Positions 1-10,132 of a DNA stretch of 64,000 nt are shown one piece after another (the first letter of the stretch is position 1; every line of letters starts with the position of its first letter). The stretch lies in contig JAQMRL010000006.1 of the NCBI GenBank assembly GCA_035578175.1, positions 62,102,501 through 62,166,500 of the forward strand, written 5' to 3'. The notes below the pieces were generated by a model that ran no database searches, was not told where the DNA came from, and was given only the letters and a program-made list of their open reading frames with translations. The DNA is from Catonia carolina (taxonomy: Eukaryota; Arthropoda; Insecta; Hemiptera; Achilidae). Both the position numbers and the translations under genes were made by a program.

Positions 1-1
1 G

Positions 2-97
2 AGAGCTTTGTTTATAAAGAGGTCAGAAGAGGTTTTTCGCTATCCAACGAACAAAGTGAGAATTGCTATGATGGTCGCAAACTTTCGGAACGGATAG
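2..97 (+). pseudogene. 3' end of an RTE-like LINE ORF
   Basis: The frame opening at base 2 runs to a TAG at 95-97 and ends in KVRIAMMVANFRNG. This matches by eye the C-terminal tails of two better-preserved LINE copies in the window (MMVAHIRSG ending at 5440, and MIANIHRG ending at 34089), so it is the last ~31 codons of a non-LTR retrotransposon reverse-transcriptase ORF. The rest lies upstream of the window or is lost. After the stop comes a short GAAGAAG tail like those of the other copies. The clade name RTE-like is inferred from the LYGVE/TLT-type C-terminal region of related copies and could be wrong at clade level. Confidence 0.6.
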
Positions 98-103
98 ATA
101 AAT

Positions 104-202
104 GAAGAAGAACAAGGAGGAGGAGGAGAAGGAGGAGAAGGAGGAGAAGGAGGAGGAGGAGGAGGAGGAGGAGGAGGAATAAGAGAAAAAGAAGAAGAAG
201 AA
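104..202 (+). repeat. GGA/GAA purine microsatellite
   Basis: An almost pure run of GGA with some GAA units on the + strand. It directly follows the LINE stop codon and its GAAGAAG tail, so it probably grew from the 3' tail of that LINE. The minus-strand poly-Ser/Pro reading frames across it are low-complexity artefacts. Confidence 0.95.
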
Positions 203-379
203 ATATGGTTTAAAGTAAATGTAACCAACGACAATAGGTGGATCAATGAAAGCAGGTAATACATTTATAAAGTTTTGATCGGTGCAATTTGTTGTCTTTT
301 GCATTAATTATTCCTTTGATTCGCTTGTTGATATTTTAGTGCAGAATAGAGAGTTCTACTATGCTATTGTTAATATTAT

Positions 380-1115
380 TTCTTTCTTTTGCTTATAATG
401 AATATATAGGAAGAAAAGTATCGTTTTCAAGTCGATTTTTAGAAATCAAGTTTTCACCGGATAAACATGTAGCGGTTGGTGTGTGTGTGTGTGTGTGCGT
501 GTGTGTGTGTGTGAACAAAATATCTCAAAAAACGGAACATCGTCGAAGTTGAAACTTAAAACTTAACTTAGGTACTAATAGAGAACCCGGCATGGACATT
601 TTCATCAAAATCGGTCACCCGGAAGTAGTAGTGTATTCGTGTCATTTTTCACTATTTTGCAATTTTCTCAAAAACAGCTCTTGAGATTTTTTTAAAAATC
701 GCCTTATTTACTATATTTTTATGTTTTACATGATAGGGTAAGCACCATTTTTGCTGAAATTCTTGGGGAGGCTGTGATCTCGTAGAAAAATTGGTTATTT
801 TTAAGATTTTGGTCTTAGTATGCATTTAACGACAAAAGGGTATAATCAAATTTATAGGAAATTAAAATATCTGCAAATTTTATTTGAAGCATTTTTCTCT
901 ACAGACCCTAGTTTAGCGTCTAAGAGGGGTTTTCTGTATTATTATGCCACACTAAGGTTGGTTTTCATTTTCATCATTCACTGATGATAAAAATAAGGCT
1001 ATGGTTTTGTTTGTTTATTTGTTTATTTCTAATGTTGTATTACTAAAGTTATATTATATGGTTCATTATCTATACTGGGCGGAGAAAATCGTGTGAGTGT
1101 TTCACCCCAGATTGT
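380..1115 (+). repeat. Family R repeat, copy 1
   Basis: About 740 bp of an interspersed repeat found at least nine times here. In sense order it has a start resembling CTTTCTCTTGCC followed by an AGGAA(G)AAAGTAT segment, a box around TTCACCGGAT, a GT-rich microsatellite, an ACAAAATATCTCAA(G)AAC box, a GGTCA(A/C)CCGGAAGTAGTAG box, and an end near GAGAAA(A/G)TCGTGTGAGTG. No ORF is conserved between copies. Similar motifs in opposite orientation near both ends suggest a non-autonomous DNA element, but I could not place exact termini. Confidence 0.75.
479..513 (+). repeat. (GT)n microsatellite inside family R
   Basis: About 17 GT units with one interruption. It lies where every long R copy has a GT (or CA) tract, so it belongs to the family and is not a chance microsatellite. 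Confidence 0.95.
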
Positions 1116-1124
1116 TTTTATTTG

Positions 1125-1515
1125 TGTTGCTGTTCAGGTCATTAACAGATAGGCTGGTTTGAACCTCTAAAAGCTTTCCTAAGTAAAACACTTGAGTTGG
1201 TTTACAATTGCTTTCCTCACTGAGTGAAAAAGTATTCTTATCAGCATGCGAGGCCCTCTAAAAAGCTGTGTTATCCTGTTTCCACCCTGCCAATAACACC
1301 TTCACTTCATTTACCACAGTGTCTGGGTGTAGAATGAAATTCATTACTTTCAGCGGAGATAACTCTGACAAGTGTCTTTTACACCTCTACCCATTCTGTT
1401 CTTAAATGCTTCAGTCGTATAATTACCTGACCATTGTGATAAGAAACAGAATTATTTGTGTAGCTCTGGAACTAGCAGATCGAGTGAAAATAATTTAACA
1501 CTCCACCTCCTGTTA
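1125..1515 (-). mobile_element. SINE-M copy 1 (~390 bp AAC-tailed retroposon)
   Basis: Inverted copy of a ~390 bp repeat with at least nine members here. On the sense strand the family starts near CCCATAACAG, carries an internal CACTAGTCAGAG..TATCTCCTCTGAG segment, and ends with a CAGCC(G/T)TTCGGCTG hairpin and a tail of AAC units. Variable TSDs at two other copies and the simple-repeat tail point to SINE-like retroposition. A tRNA-like head (GGCAGGTGGAG; TAGTTCCAGGGC) is possible but weak. This copy begins where R copy 1 ends. Confidence 0.75.
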
Positions 1516-2370
1516 AAGGCATTAAAAATATTTGTAATATTTAAATAAAAATTGTAAACATTCTGCAACAAAAGGGGTAAGAAATAATTTTATTTACCGA
1601 TAATTACTTATAATTATTTTGATCTGACCATCTGACCAGTAGGCTTACGTTATCTTTACAATTTTAAAACCGAACATAATTTTGATACCGTCACAAATTT
1701 TACTGACATGATTGCAATAAATATAATCGAAATGGAACTGGAACAAATTGACCTTAACGATTTACAATTTATATAAATCAATAGCAAAATACAACTGTGT
1801 TACATTGTTAGCGGCACGTTTGACAATTTGACAATAGATGCCTCGTTTGCGTTGTAGCAAAGAGGAAGTAATTCAAAGGTAGCAACGTATTTTCATGTGA
1901 TATCGGGGGCTTGGGGCTTACTACTAACATTGTGTGCGATATTGTAGCACAATGGCACCAGCTTTCACGGTAAATGTACCGGGACGACGGGCTACTTCCT
2001 TACGCATATTTTTTCATATAGGGGAGGAATATTGTAGGGGAACTAACGGGAGATTCTGTATATTTAATAAATTTTTATATTAATATAGAACTTACTAGAA
2101 ATTTCTAGCATCAGAAGGGGTGCATTGAATATATTGCTTTCCCGGTTTTCCCGTTGTTAATAATTAATAGCTAGTAATTATAATTATAAAAGTGTTATTT
2201 ATTAACTAATTATTAATTTTAAATAACCAATACATCCATTCACATGGCTATCAAATTATATTATCTATTAGCCTACATAAAAAAATATTTTTTCATTATT
2301 CCTATCCGTTGGCAGTCTATTAAAAATAGATATTTTAAATATTTTTCTCTAGTTACAGCGGTAGGCTTTT
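1516..2370. other. No gene seen; AT-rich
   Basis: AT-rich DNA without a convincing ORF. The part around 1840-2060 is less AT-rich and contains some short imperfect inverted repeats, but I could not assign it. Confidence 0.5.
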
Positions 2371-2371
2371 A

Positions 2372-2958
2372 AGAACGCAGCGGAAATTGGCTCTGAAAAT
2401 ATGTAGTGCTTATAGAACTGTACCTAGGGAGGCAGCCCTGGTAATTTTGGGGATGCCTCCATGCGATCTAGTGGCGTGCGGGAGGGAAGAGCAGCGTGCT
2501 GGTGCTGATAAAGAGGAATGTTGGAGTCGATTACTCAGCAGGTGGCAGAGAAGAGGAGCAAAGCTAGGGTCGGGGAGTGGACAAGGAGGTTCATTTCAAA
2601 TGTCGAGGTGTGGATAAGGAGGACATTTGCTTATACCACCATTTGACGCAGTTGCTAACAGGACATGTTTGCTCTGGGACATATTTGACTAGGTTCAAAC
2701 TTCATGAAGTACCCAAATGTCGACTGTGCGATAGTGAAGAGGAGGAGTCCATTTCGCATATTTTTGAAAGAAGTCTCTATTTTGGCCTTGACAGAATGGA
2801 GACATCTGAGAAGATAGGGGTTGCACAGTGGATCCCAGAGAGAGTAGGGGCAGCGATGCTGCAGGATGAGGAGAGCTGAAAGTTAGTCGCTCAGTTTGCG
2901 GAGAGGGTGGTCGGGAGACTGCGGAGGGAGGAGACATGTGGAGATCAGTGGGATCGCC
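2372..2958 (+). pseudogene. R1-clade LINE ORF2 C-terminus, frameshifted
   Basis: Successive frames read RTQRKLALKICSAYRT, then EAALVILGMPP and a DKEE/RWQ segment, then HLTQLLTGH, TYLTRFKL and CRLCDSEEE..SHIFE. This is the characteristic end of R1-type ORF2: the region after the reverse transcriptase followed by a Cys/His zinc-knuckle-like CxxC...H motif. At least two frameshifts (near 2560 and 2630) and a stop after the ..MLQDEES segment at 2877-2879 break the frame, and reading resumes as LVAQFAERVVGRLRREE. The endonuclease and catalytic FADD region are absent, so it is a dead 5'-truncated copy. R1 elements often target rDNA, but no rDNA is visible here. Confidence 0.8.
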
Positions 2959-3438
2959 CTCTCCCACAGTGAATCAATCCTGTCCCGATTTCAGTAGTTA
3001 AAGTAGGCACACGGATTTCCTGAGCTGGTGATGAAAGAGATGAATGAAAGTAAGAGAGTGAGTGTTGGTCAGTGACAGCGAGAGGGGAATTAGGCTACGG
3101 TTCCCTTCCACGCCCCGCTGACAGTATGTAAATTTTTTTTAACCCAAAATTTTCCTTATAGTATTATATAAACTGTTCCGAGGGAGGTGGAGGGTTGTTT
3201 GCTGATGTCGGATCAAGTGGCCAGGCGGCAGGATTTTAGCTGGTAAGGCGGTTGCGGCCTCCTTGGGGCTGGACCAGGACGCCTCAATTGAGTCCAAAAC
3301 TTGTTCACTTCCCTCATCGTGAGGGAGTGAACATGAGTTTTTCTCCCCGCCTCGAATAGAAAAAAGTATTTTCTTCTAAAACAAAATTACCATGTTTTTA
3401 ACATTTAGCTTTGTTTTTCTAAAACCATTTTTATATTA
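2959..3438 (+). other. Probable LINE 3' UTR and spacer
   Basis: A moderately GC-rich segment continues from the R1-like ORF (for example GGAGGTGGAGGG and the palindromic CCCTCATCGTGAGGG near 3313). It carries no ORF and probably includes the 3' UTR of the R1-like element. I cannot set its exact end. Confidence 0.35.
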
Positions 3439-3449
3439 CAAATAGCTTA

Positions 3450-3775
3450 ACCCACCTGGTTGGTCTAGAGGTAAAGTCGTCGCCAAAATCAGCTGTTTAA
3501 CAGCTGATTTTCGGAGACGAAGGTTCCTGGTTCAAATCCTAGTATAGGTAGTTACTTTTATACGGATTTGAATACTAGACAGTGGTTACCGGTGTACTTT
3601 GATGGTTGGGGTTTAATTAACCATACTCTCTCAAGAATGGTCGGCCTGGGTCTGTACAAGACTACACCTCATTTACAAGTCATACATATCATCCTCATCT
3701 CATTGGGTCATGGGGTTGCTTATTTTTCTAAATTGAACAGATTGCAACGTACACAAATTAGGAATAAAAAAAAAA
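3450..3775 (+). mobile_element. SINE A copy 1, complete with TSD
   Basis: A 326-bp tRNA-derived SINE flanked by a perfect 11-bp TSD, CAAATAGCTTA at 3439-3449 and 3776-3786. It has an A-box-like TGGTCTAGAGGT near 3461, a B-box GGTTCAAATCC at 3529-3539, a tRNA-unrelated body, and an A-rich 3' end. Between the boxes sits a perfect 11-bp-arm hairpin (3485-3511) that stretches the tRNA-like region. The body recurs inverted at 23222 and at the end of the window. Confidence 0.9.
3485..3511. repeat. Perfect hairpin between Pol III boxes
   Basis: AAAATCAGCTG and its exact complement CAGCTGATTTT are separated by five bases (TTTAA). The hairpin lies where the anticodon/variable region of the ancestral tRNA would be. 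Confidence 0.95.
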
Positions 3776-3797
3776 CAAATAGCTTACTATTATTATA

Positions 3798-4735
3798 AAT
3801 CTGGTGTAAAACAATAACACCACATTTTTCCCTAATGTAAACAAAATAACCTATGTTTATTTATGAGTAAACAATGTAAATTGAAAAACATAACTTAATT
3901 TTAAGAAGAAGAAAATCATTAATGGACGCTAAACTAGGATCTGTAAAAATGGTTGAATAAAAGTTATAGGGTTTCTAATTTCTTGTAATGCCCATAACAG
4001 ACAGGTGGATTGTTCAATTATTTGCACTCAATCTGCTAGTTCCAGGGCTACAAAAAATATTTCTATCTCTTATCTCATGTTTAGCCAATTATATGACTGA
4101 AGTATTTAGGAACATAAGGGGTATAGGTGTACTTAAAAGGCACTAGTTAGAGTTATCTCCTCCAAAAATAAAGAATTTTTTTATACAGCCAGACCCTTTG
4201 GTGAACGAAGTGAAGGTGTCATTTTCGGAGGGCCTGGCATGCTGATAAGCGTTGGGTACTTTTGTACTCAGTGTAGAAGGCTGGTAAACCACCTTACTCC
4301 TCGTTTTACTTAGTAAAACCTCTAAAGGTTCAAACCAGCCGTTCGGCTGTTGACCTAAATAACAATTTCCTGTAACTAAAATTTCGAACACATGTCTTAA
4401 ATGTACACTAATTCCGCAATCTTAAAAAATCCAATTTCTTTTCTGATTTTAAAAAAGCATAGGCTATTATAGAAAATGACTTATTGACTATGACGTAAAA
4501 AAACGTTTGAAATAAAAATTTTGTGAATTTTAATTTTCTACAGTTTTAATTATGTCCAGTTGCTCTGAAATGCTAATTATGGTGTAATTTAAAAAAATGT
4601 TTTTTTATGAGAGCACAGCCTCCACAAATTTTATCAGACATGCCTCTTACCAAACTTTGTAAAGCACAAACAATTTAGTAAATGAGCCAATTTTAAAGAA
4701 TAGGAGCCGTTTTTGAGAAAATTGCATTAATTTTT
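3798..4735 (-). repeat. Family R copy 2, interrupted by SINE-M
   Basis: Inverted 3' two-thirds of family R, starting at the CTGGTGTAAA terminal motif and running to a junction near 4735, where the orientation flips into another R copy. It is interrupted by SINE-M copy 2 (3991-4363) and its TSD. Confidence 0.65.
3991..4363 (+). mobile_element. SINE-M copy 2, with TSD
   Basis: A 373-bp copy in sense orientation, from GCCCATAACAG to a CCTAAATAAC tail. Flanks are AATTTCTTGTAAT at 3978-3990 and AATTTCCTGTAAC at 4364-4376, a ~12-bp TSD with one or two differences. This is the best evidence that the family moves by target-primed retroposition. Confidence 0.85.
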
Positions 4736-4744
4736 AGTAATTTT

Positions 4745-5410
4745 CGCACTAATTATTTTCTTGTTTTCATGTCAATTTTTTTAAATCGAGTTTTCAACGG
4801 TAATACACGTTTTTTAGCCCCCTGAACCCAAAAAGTGTTTCTAGCGATTTGTCTAATTGCGCGTGAACAAATATTTCAAGGACGAAATAGGGAACAATGT
4901 TGAAACTTAGAACTTCAGTTTGATACCATTAGGGTACACGACACGAAATTTTTTATTAAAATCGGTCAACTGGCAGTAGTAGGCCTACTTTTTATCCGTG
5001 AAATTTTTTACTTGTTGCGATTTTTCAAAAATTGCTTCACGATTTCTTTCGCCTATTTAACTACATTTTATTATTTACAAGATACTTAGGGTAATCGTCA
5101 TGTCTGCTGAAATTCTTGGAAGGGCCTATGCTCTCGTGGTAAAAAGACTTTTTTAAGAAAACCTACAACTTATATTTCAAACTATTTTTTTACAACGCTT
5201 AGTTTAGCGTTAATTAGTGATTTTCTATATTTTTATTTATCTCCTTTAAATTGGTAAAAAAATTGGGGTATTTTTAAGATTACGACCCTTATATGAATTT
5301 TACGATAATAGTGTCGGTATATAATTAAAGTAATAAGAATTTAAAAACTCTACAAAGTTCATTTTATAAGCATTTTTTCTAATTAGCCTAATTTAGCATC
5401 AGTTCGTGAT
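4745..5410 (+). repeat. Family R copy 3
   Basis: Sense-orientation 5' two-thirds of family R, with the CCCTGAACCCAAAAA, GTGAACAAATAT, AAATCGGTCAACTGGCAGTAGTA and CTGAAATTCTTGG boxes in order. It lies head to head with copy 2, and a LINE was inserted into it at 5411. Confidence 0.65.
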
Positions 5411-5421
5411 TTTTTGGACAC

Positions 5422-6031
5422 TTCTTCTTCTTTGAGTGCCTATCCGCTACGGATGTGGGCGACCATCATGTCTATTTTGACTTTATCCGCTACCAACCGG
5501 AACAATTGCATGGAGCTCCTACCAAACCAGGTTCGCAAGTTCCCAAGCCAGGATATTCTTCTCCTACCGGGCTTCTTCTTTCTATCCATCTTTCCCTGCA
5601 GGATGCGTTGTAACAGTTCATAACGTTGCGAATTCCTCATGATATGACCCAAATATTGCAGCTTCCTTGCTTTCACAATATTAACAAGTTCTGTGGTTTT
5701 CTTAATTCTTTGCAGAACTTCAACGTTGGTCACTTTATGGGTCCATGGTATTTTCAGAATCCTTCTGTAGAGCCAGAGTTCGAAGGCTTCTAGTCGGTTG
5801 GTCGTTTCTTTTGTTAGAGTTCAGGACTCCACTCCATACAGCAAGACAGAAGAAACATAGCACCTCAGAAGTCTCAGTTTGGTCCCCAAAGTAAGATCAT
5901 GACTTTTGAAAGCCGCACCCATAGAGCTAAAGATGTTCCTAGCCCTACCAATGCGACTCTTGATCTCCTGTGAGTTATCCCATGCCTCATTAATGACTGT
6001 TCCGAGGTATTCGTACTTAGAGACTCCAGTA
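5422..6031 (-). mobile_element. 5'-truncated RTE-like LINE with perfect TSD
   Basis: A 610-bp LINE copy flanked by an 11-bp TSD TTTTTGGACAC (5411-5421 and 6032-6042). On the minus strand it encodes the C-terminal part of a reverse-transcriptase polyprotein: KYEYLGTVINE, EIKSRIGRAR, LRCYVSSVLLYGVES, TLTKETTNRLEAFELWLYRR, YLGHIMRNSQRYELL and SWLGNLRTWFG, ending at SG-stop near 5440. A single TGA at 5821-5823 replaces the expected Trp of GVESWTLT; otherwise the frame stays open across about 200 codons. After the stop comes a GAAGAAGAA tail. The clade assignment is from motif memory only. Confidence 0.85.
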
Positions 6032-6065
6032 TTTTTGGACACTACAGAAGATATATATCAGGGGA

Positions 6066-6290
6066 ATAGATGCGTTTGAGATTTGGTTGTACAGGCTAAT
6101 GCTAACAGTACGCTGGACGGATAAAGTACCCAAAGAGACAGTCTTGTAGAGAATGGGAACAGATAAGAAGCTTGATACCATCCAAAAAAGGAAAATGGAA
6201 TATCTGGGTCATATTATGCGTGGACCAAGATATTAAATGCTTAGCTTGATAATAAAGGCAAGATTCAGGGAAAGAGAGAGTTTTTTAAAT
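6066..6290 (+). pseudogene. RTE-like LINE fragment facing the previous one
   Basis: The plus strand reads IDAFEIWLYRLMLTVRW, then TIQKRKMEYLGHIMRGPRY and LIIKARF, with stops between. It covers the same part of the LINE protein as the minus-strand copy at 5440-5730 but differs in many residues, so it is an independent insertion. Confidence 0.7.
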
Positions 6291-7324
6291 AATATGATCT
6301 ATAAACCTCGTCTTGGCTATACAAACATGCACCGGAAAGGGTAATGTTAATAATCAATGTACTGAAATCTGATGTTTTCAGATAAGGTTTCTTACCAATT
6401 GACCTGTTTGTATGTCGGATAAGAGGTTAGAAAAAACGATAAAGAAAATACCAGGAATAATGGCTAAGAATGAATAGAATGCAAGAAAATACAACTTGTT
6501 ATACATATAATAAAGCCCATACACTTTGCGTTTTATTCGTGAATAAGGTGTTATTCAAAGTAAGGGACTTAGACCAGTACGCTTTGAATGATACATAGAA
6601 GTAGTTTGAAGTTGCAATTCATTGCAGAGTTTTTTTTTATTTTTCATTATATCGTATAGAAAACTTGTGGGATATGGAAAGGATTGAGGAATATAGAAAA
6701 GGGGTACAATAAGAGTCAAAAGAAGGGGTTGCTTAGTTCTCTCTTGGTATCTCCTATATTCTGTGCGCTTTGGAATTTGTGGCCACCCTTGGCACATTCA
6801 TTACAGAGAGTCTTTTCAACATAAGTCCTCTAAACCTCCTCCTTTACTATACCTAACATTTTTTATTAGCACATTCTTTTCACTACTAACTTGAATACAC
6901 AATTACACATCTATACGCATATCTCTGTACACATAACGGGAAATGAAATATAAATATAAATTCTTCTCGGACCTTCTTTAATCACCTTCATATATTTTTA
7001 TTGTTAGCATTTTAGATGAAATTCTTACCCCAAATACTCCAGGAAAATAAGATATAATAAAAAAAATTCTTCAATATAACAATTTCATTTATTAGAACTT
7101 TTATCTTTTTATCTTTTTACCGCATTTATTTTTTTGTAACTTATTAACCGTTTCTAAAAATAGTTTTATCCTCAAAGTTTTTTCTGAAATATTTTGTTAG
7201 TTTTCCAACAAAGTAATTTGTTTAAATTTGGCATTTGTGGCTTAACAGGTGACTAACGTGAAAGCATCATCTGCTTCAAACACGTTAAGAACTTCACCGC
7301 CGCTAGAAGCTTGTAGAGCATAAA
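6291..7324. other. No gene seen; AT-rich
   Basis: AT-rich spacer with only short random ORFs and no recognisable repeat-family motif except near the 3' edge, where family R begins. Confidence 0.5.
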
Positions 7325-7690
7325 AAATGTAGTAAATGAGGCGATTTTTAAAAAAATTGTAAGAGCCGTTTTTTAGAAAATCGCAAAAAAGTGAAAAATA
7401 ACACGAATAAACTACTACTTCCGGTTGACCGATTTTGATGAAAATGTTCGTGTCGGGTCCAGTAGTAGTATCTAACTTAAGTTTCAAGTTCGTAAGATGT
7501 TCCGTTTTTGAGATATTTTTTTCACACACACAAACACCCACGCAACCACAGACAAATCAATCGCTAAAAACATGTTTTTTGGGTTCAGGGGGCCTGAAAA
7601 CGTATAAATCCGGTGAAAAATCGATTTCGAGAAATCGACATGAAAACAATACTTTCATTCCTAAAATTCATATAGGCAAGAGAAAGTAAT
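7325..7690 (-). repeat. Family R copy 4 (5' third)
   Basis: Inverted copy carrying the CTACTACTTCCGGTTGACCG box, a CA-rich tract (7522-7542), GGGTTCAGGGGGCC, the TCCGGTGAAAAATCG box, and GGCAAGAGAAAGT at its sense 5' end. It is truncated near 7325. Confidence 0.8.
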
Positions 7691-8455
7691 AATATATAAC
7701 TTACAATTCAAATTTTTGTGGAAAGATGAAAAAAATATTTCATAGATTAGTTTGTAAACTAACGAAACCGAATCCAGTAAAACCCAAAAATATTTGTTAA
7801 GAAATTTTAGATTTTAGCGTAAAAAAATAGATAAAACTTTATACAGACAATATGAATTTTTATATAAAAGAAATATATTTTTGTAAAAGTTCAACAATAG
7901 GATTTGATTAACTTTCCGACATGAATAAATTATATATTATATAATTGTATAATTAAGACTATAAATTTGTCTATTAATTCCTACGAGCAAAACCAGCGGG
8001 ATATCATAGTTCTAATATTAGGTTAAAAAACATTAACATGCTTTCACAATAATTTTTTTGAATTTTTATGTAATTTTATGAATGCATTGTCATTTTTTCT
8101 AAATATTAAATTTTTTTTATAAAGTTCAACATTGTTCTAATAATTCGTTTAGTTTAATGTTGAACAATTAATTTTACCTGTGGGTAAAATTTATTTTTTC
8201 TAGCTTAAATTGTTTTCTCTGACGAATACATTTTAAATAATATAAAAAATTCATTAGAGGTAAATATTTTATAAAATTTATGGACTTATAAACTCTATTT
8301 TGAGTCAGTTTGTCTGGTTTTATGAGTTAACAAATCTATATTTGTCAACAGGGCTGTCTTTATACAAAGGAATTGCACATCGTTAACACATAAACATGAA
8401 TGAATAATTTAATTAAAACAAAATTTAATTTAAATTTATTTAATATACTAAAAGA
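7691..8455. other. No gene seen; very AT-rich
   Basis: Very AT-rich spacer with homopolymer runs and no convincing ORF or repeat motif. Confidence 0.5.
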
Positions 8456-8457
8456 AT

Positions 8458-8600
8458 ACGAGGAGCGTTCAAAAAGGTCCCGGAATTTTTATTTTTAATT
8501 TTATTTATTTTAACAGGAGATTGTTGAAGTACCACACAGCTTTCCCTCCACTCCAAGCGCATGACGGTTCATGGGCGTCCGGTGATCGGGAAAAAGCAAA
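8458..8600 (+). mobile_element. Mariner-type terminal sequence
   Basis: TACGAGGAGCGTTCAAAAAG at 8458 resembles a mariner terminal inverted repeat preceded by TA. It parallels the inverted end near 10939 (CGAGGTGCATTCAAAAAG read on the minus strand). It may be the far end of the element carrying the transposase at 10.1-10.8 kb, or a separate relic. Confidence 0.5.
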
Positions 8601-8639
8601 ATTGTTCGCTAACTAACTGTCACAAGTGTTCAAATCTCA

Positions 8640-9139
8640 AGTAGATATTTTTGACGCGCAACATAACAGTTGGTATGTATCAGATAGCTGGGGTATTGCC
8701 GCTTCATTGCCACCGAAATTGTTCACCCCTGCTGATGTTAAACAACAGATTTTCCAACTTCCACTAAAAAGTCTCCAGGTTATGACCTTATTACTGGAGA
8801 GATCTTCCGAGAGCTGCCTAGGAAAAGAGTAGTTTTTCTTACATATTTATGCAATTGTGTGTTACAAACAACAAAGTTTCCTCCTCAGTGGAAGCTTGCA
8901 GAGGTAAAAAGATTTTTAAACCAGGAAAGCCACCAGATAACCCAACCTCCTAACGTCCGATTAGCCTATTGCCGGTTTGCTCCAAAATTTTTGAAAAACT
9001 ACTTCTGAAAAAAAAAAATTATGGAGAAACTCGTGAACCACCATAACCCATTGATCTCAAGTCTGGCTACGCGGACGCTCTCAAACAATCGAATGAGACG
9101 TCTAAAACGTCGATGGAGCCGGGACCTCATCAATTAACG
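8640..9139 (+). pseudogene. Jockey-like LINE with large internal deletion
   Basis: The first part reads LPPKLFTPADVKQQIFQLPL, then KSPGYDLITGEIF after a frameshift, then FKPGKPPDNPTS, RPISLLPVCSKIFEKLL: the N-terminal reverse-transcriptase blocks of Jockey ORF2. The second part reads KLVNHHNPLISSLATRT, RRLKRRWSRDLIN-stop, the extreme C-terminus of the same protein class (compare 28425-28560). The catalytic palm and thumb are missing between about 9015 and 9020, so the copy lost well over 1 kb and is dead. Confidence 0.85.
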
Positions 9140-9410
9140 TAGTACTGTAATTGACTATCCATAACAGTGTTCTAAATGCTACAGTTATGCAAAAAATTAC
9201 TTAAACTTAATGCTACACTTATCTATTCACGTCAGAGTTTTGTCACTAGACTGTCTCCACTCACGTTTATTTATCATGTTGTTTTTTTACAAATTTTGTG
9301 TTATCACATTCACTGATTGTTTCCAACAGATTGTGAATTTCCTAAATAGAGAAAACAAATTAATTTATAAAGGTCGCATCAATTGCTAGTTATTAGCGAC
9401 CACAAAAGGA
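9140..9410. other. LINE 3' UTR, and a reversed LINE/SINE-type tail
   Basis: The first part is Jockey 3' UTR (GTAGTACTGTAATTGACTATCC also follows the ORF at 28.4 kb). At 9370-9405 an AAAGGTCGCATCAA..TTAGCGACCAC segment is, on the minus strand, a GTCGCTAAT...GATGCGAC tail like those of SINE B and of the LINE ending near 62.4 kb. No ORF. Confidence 0.45.
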
Positions 9411-10130
9411 ATTATACTAATAACAATAAAAACATCAACAACTTCATGAATTAAAACATAAGAAAAAGAAAATTAGTAGGCTTATGAGATTTTGTTTTAA
9501 ACAGCAACATAACGAAACAATTTGGTTTTGTGTGCTAATGTTAAGATCTATGACAATGCTTATCTAATCATCCTCGAAGAAGGAACCTTGCGCGCACACA
9601 CACACAGACACTTTCTCCATCGATTCTGCCAATGTTGGAAGCAGCGTGCAATTGTTGTTAACGCGGTTGCGTGCGTGGTGCGGTGCTTTTGTCCACGAGC
9701 AGAGACAAAAACGAAATCAAGAAAGGATCCCGCGGGACCCTCCTCCAGAGCAGTAGACTGTACGCGATGCGTTTTCTGCTGCGCGTCTTGTGGACTTTTT
9801 ATTTGGTTGGCGTATCTAGAATGCGATGTAAAGAAATAAAAAATGAAGCAGCCTCTTACCTCGTTTTCCTGCATAAATAGTACTCGTGATGAATGGAGGA
9901 TAAAAGGGCAAAGATAGGATTAAGGGATAGGTAGCCAATACCCACTACACTGCTGTTTTCTTTCAAGATGCGATTCATTCACAGGAAACTTCACGGTTTT
10001 ATGACGTTTTCCGGGGCGCGTAAAGGCCAGCGATTTATAAAGCGGACGAGCTGACTCTACGGCGCGTACTGGCAAGTGAGTGTGCGGTCAGCGGTTACAA
10101 AAAAAGCGACCGTGACGCCCTCAACCCTTC
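9411..10130. other. GC-rich pocket with TATA-like site; unassigned
   Basis: Segments 9560-9790 and 9990-10130 are markedly GC-rich against AT-rich surroundings. Overlapping ORFs of 69-105 codons on both strands here have no recognisable domain. A TTTATAAAG at 10034-10042 is followed ~25-30 bp later by GGCGCGTACTGGCAAGTGAG, which could be a core promoter. Nothing downstream supports a host gene. Confidence 0.3.
10034..10080 (+). promoter_or_regulatory. Candidate TATA core promoter
   Basis: TTTATAAAG followed by a GC-rich stretch is the only clean TATA/start-region candidate in this pocket. The motif is nearly palindromic, so the direction is uncertain, and the call is speculative. Confidence 0.2.
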
Positions 10131-10132
10131 AA

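Noticed and set aside
23..304. Minus-strand ORFs rich in Ser/Phe/Pro over the GGA repeat
   Set aside because: They are translations of a purine microsatellite in three frames and carry no protein signal.
9522..9880. Three overlapping ORFs of 69-105 codons
   Set aside because: Same reason: a GC-rich pocket with open frames on both strands and no recognised domain.
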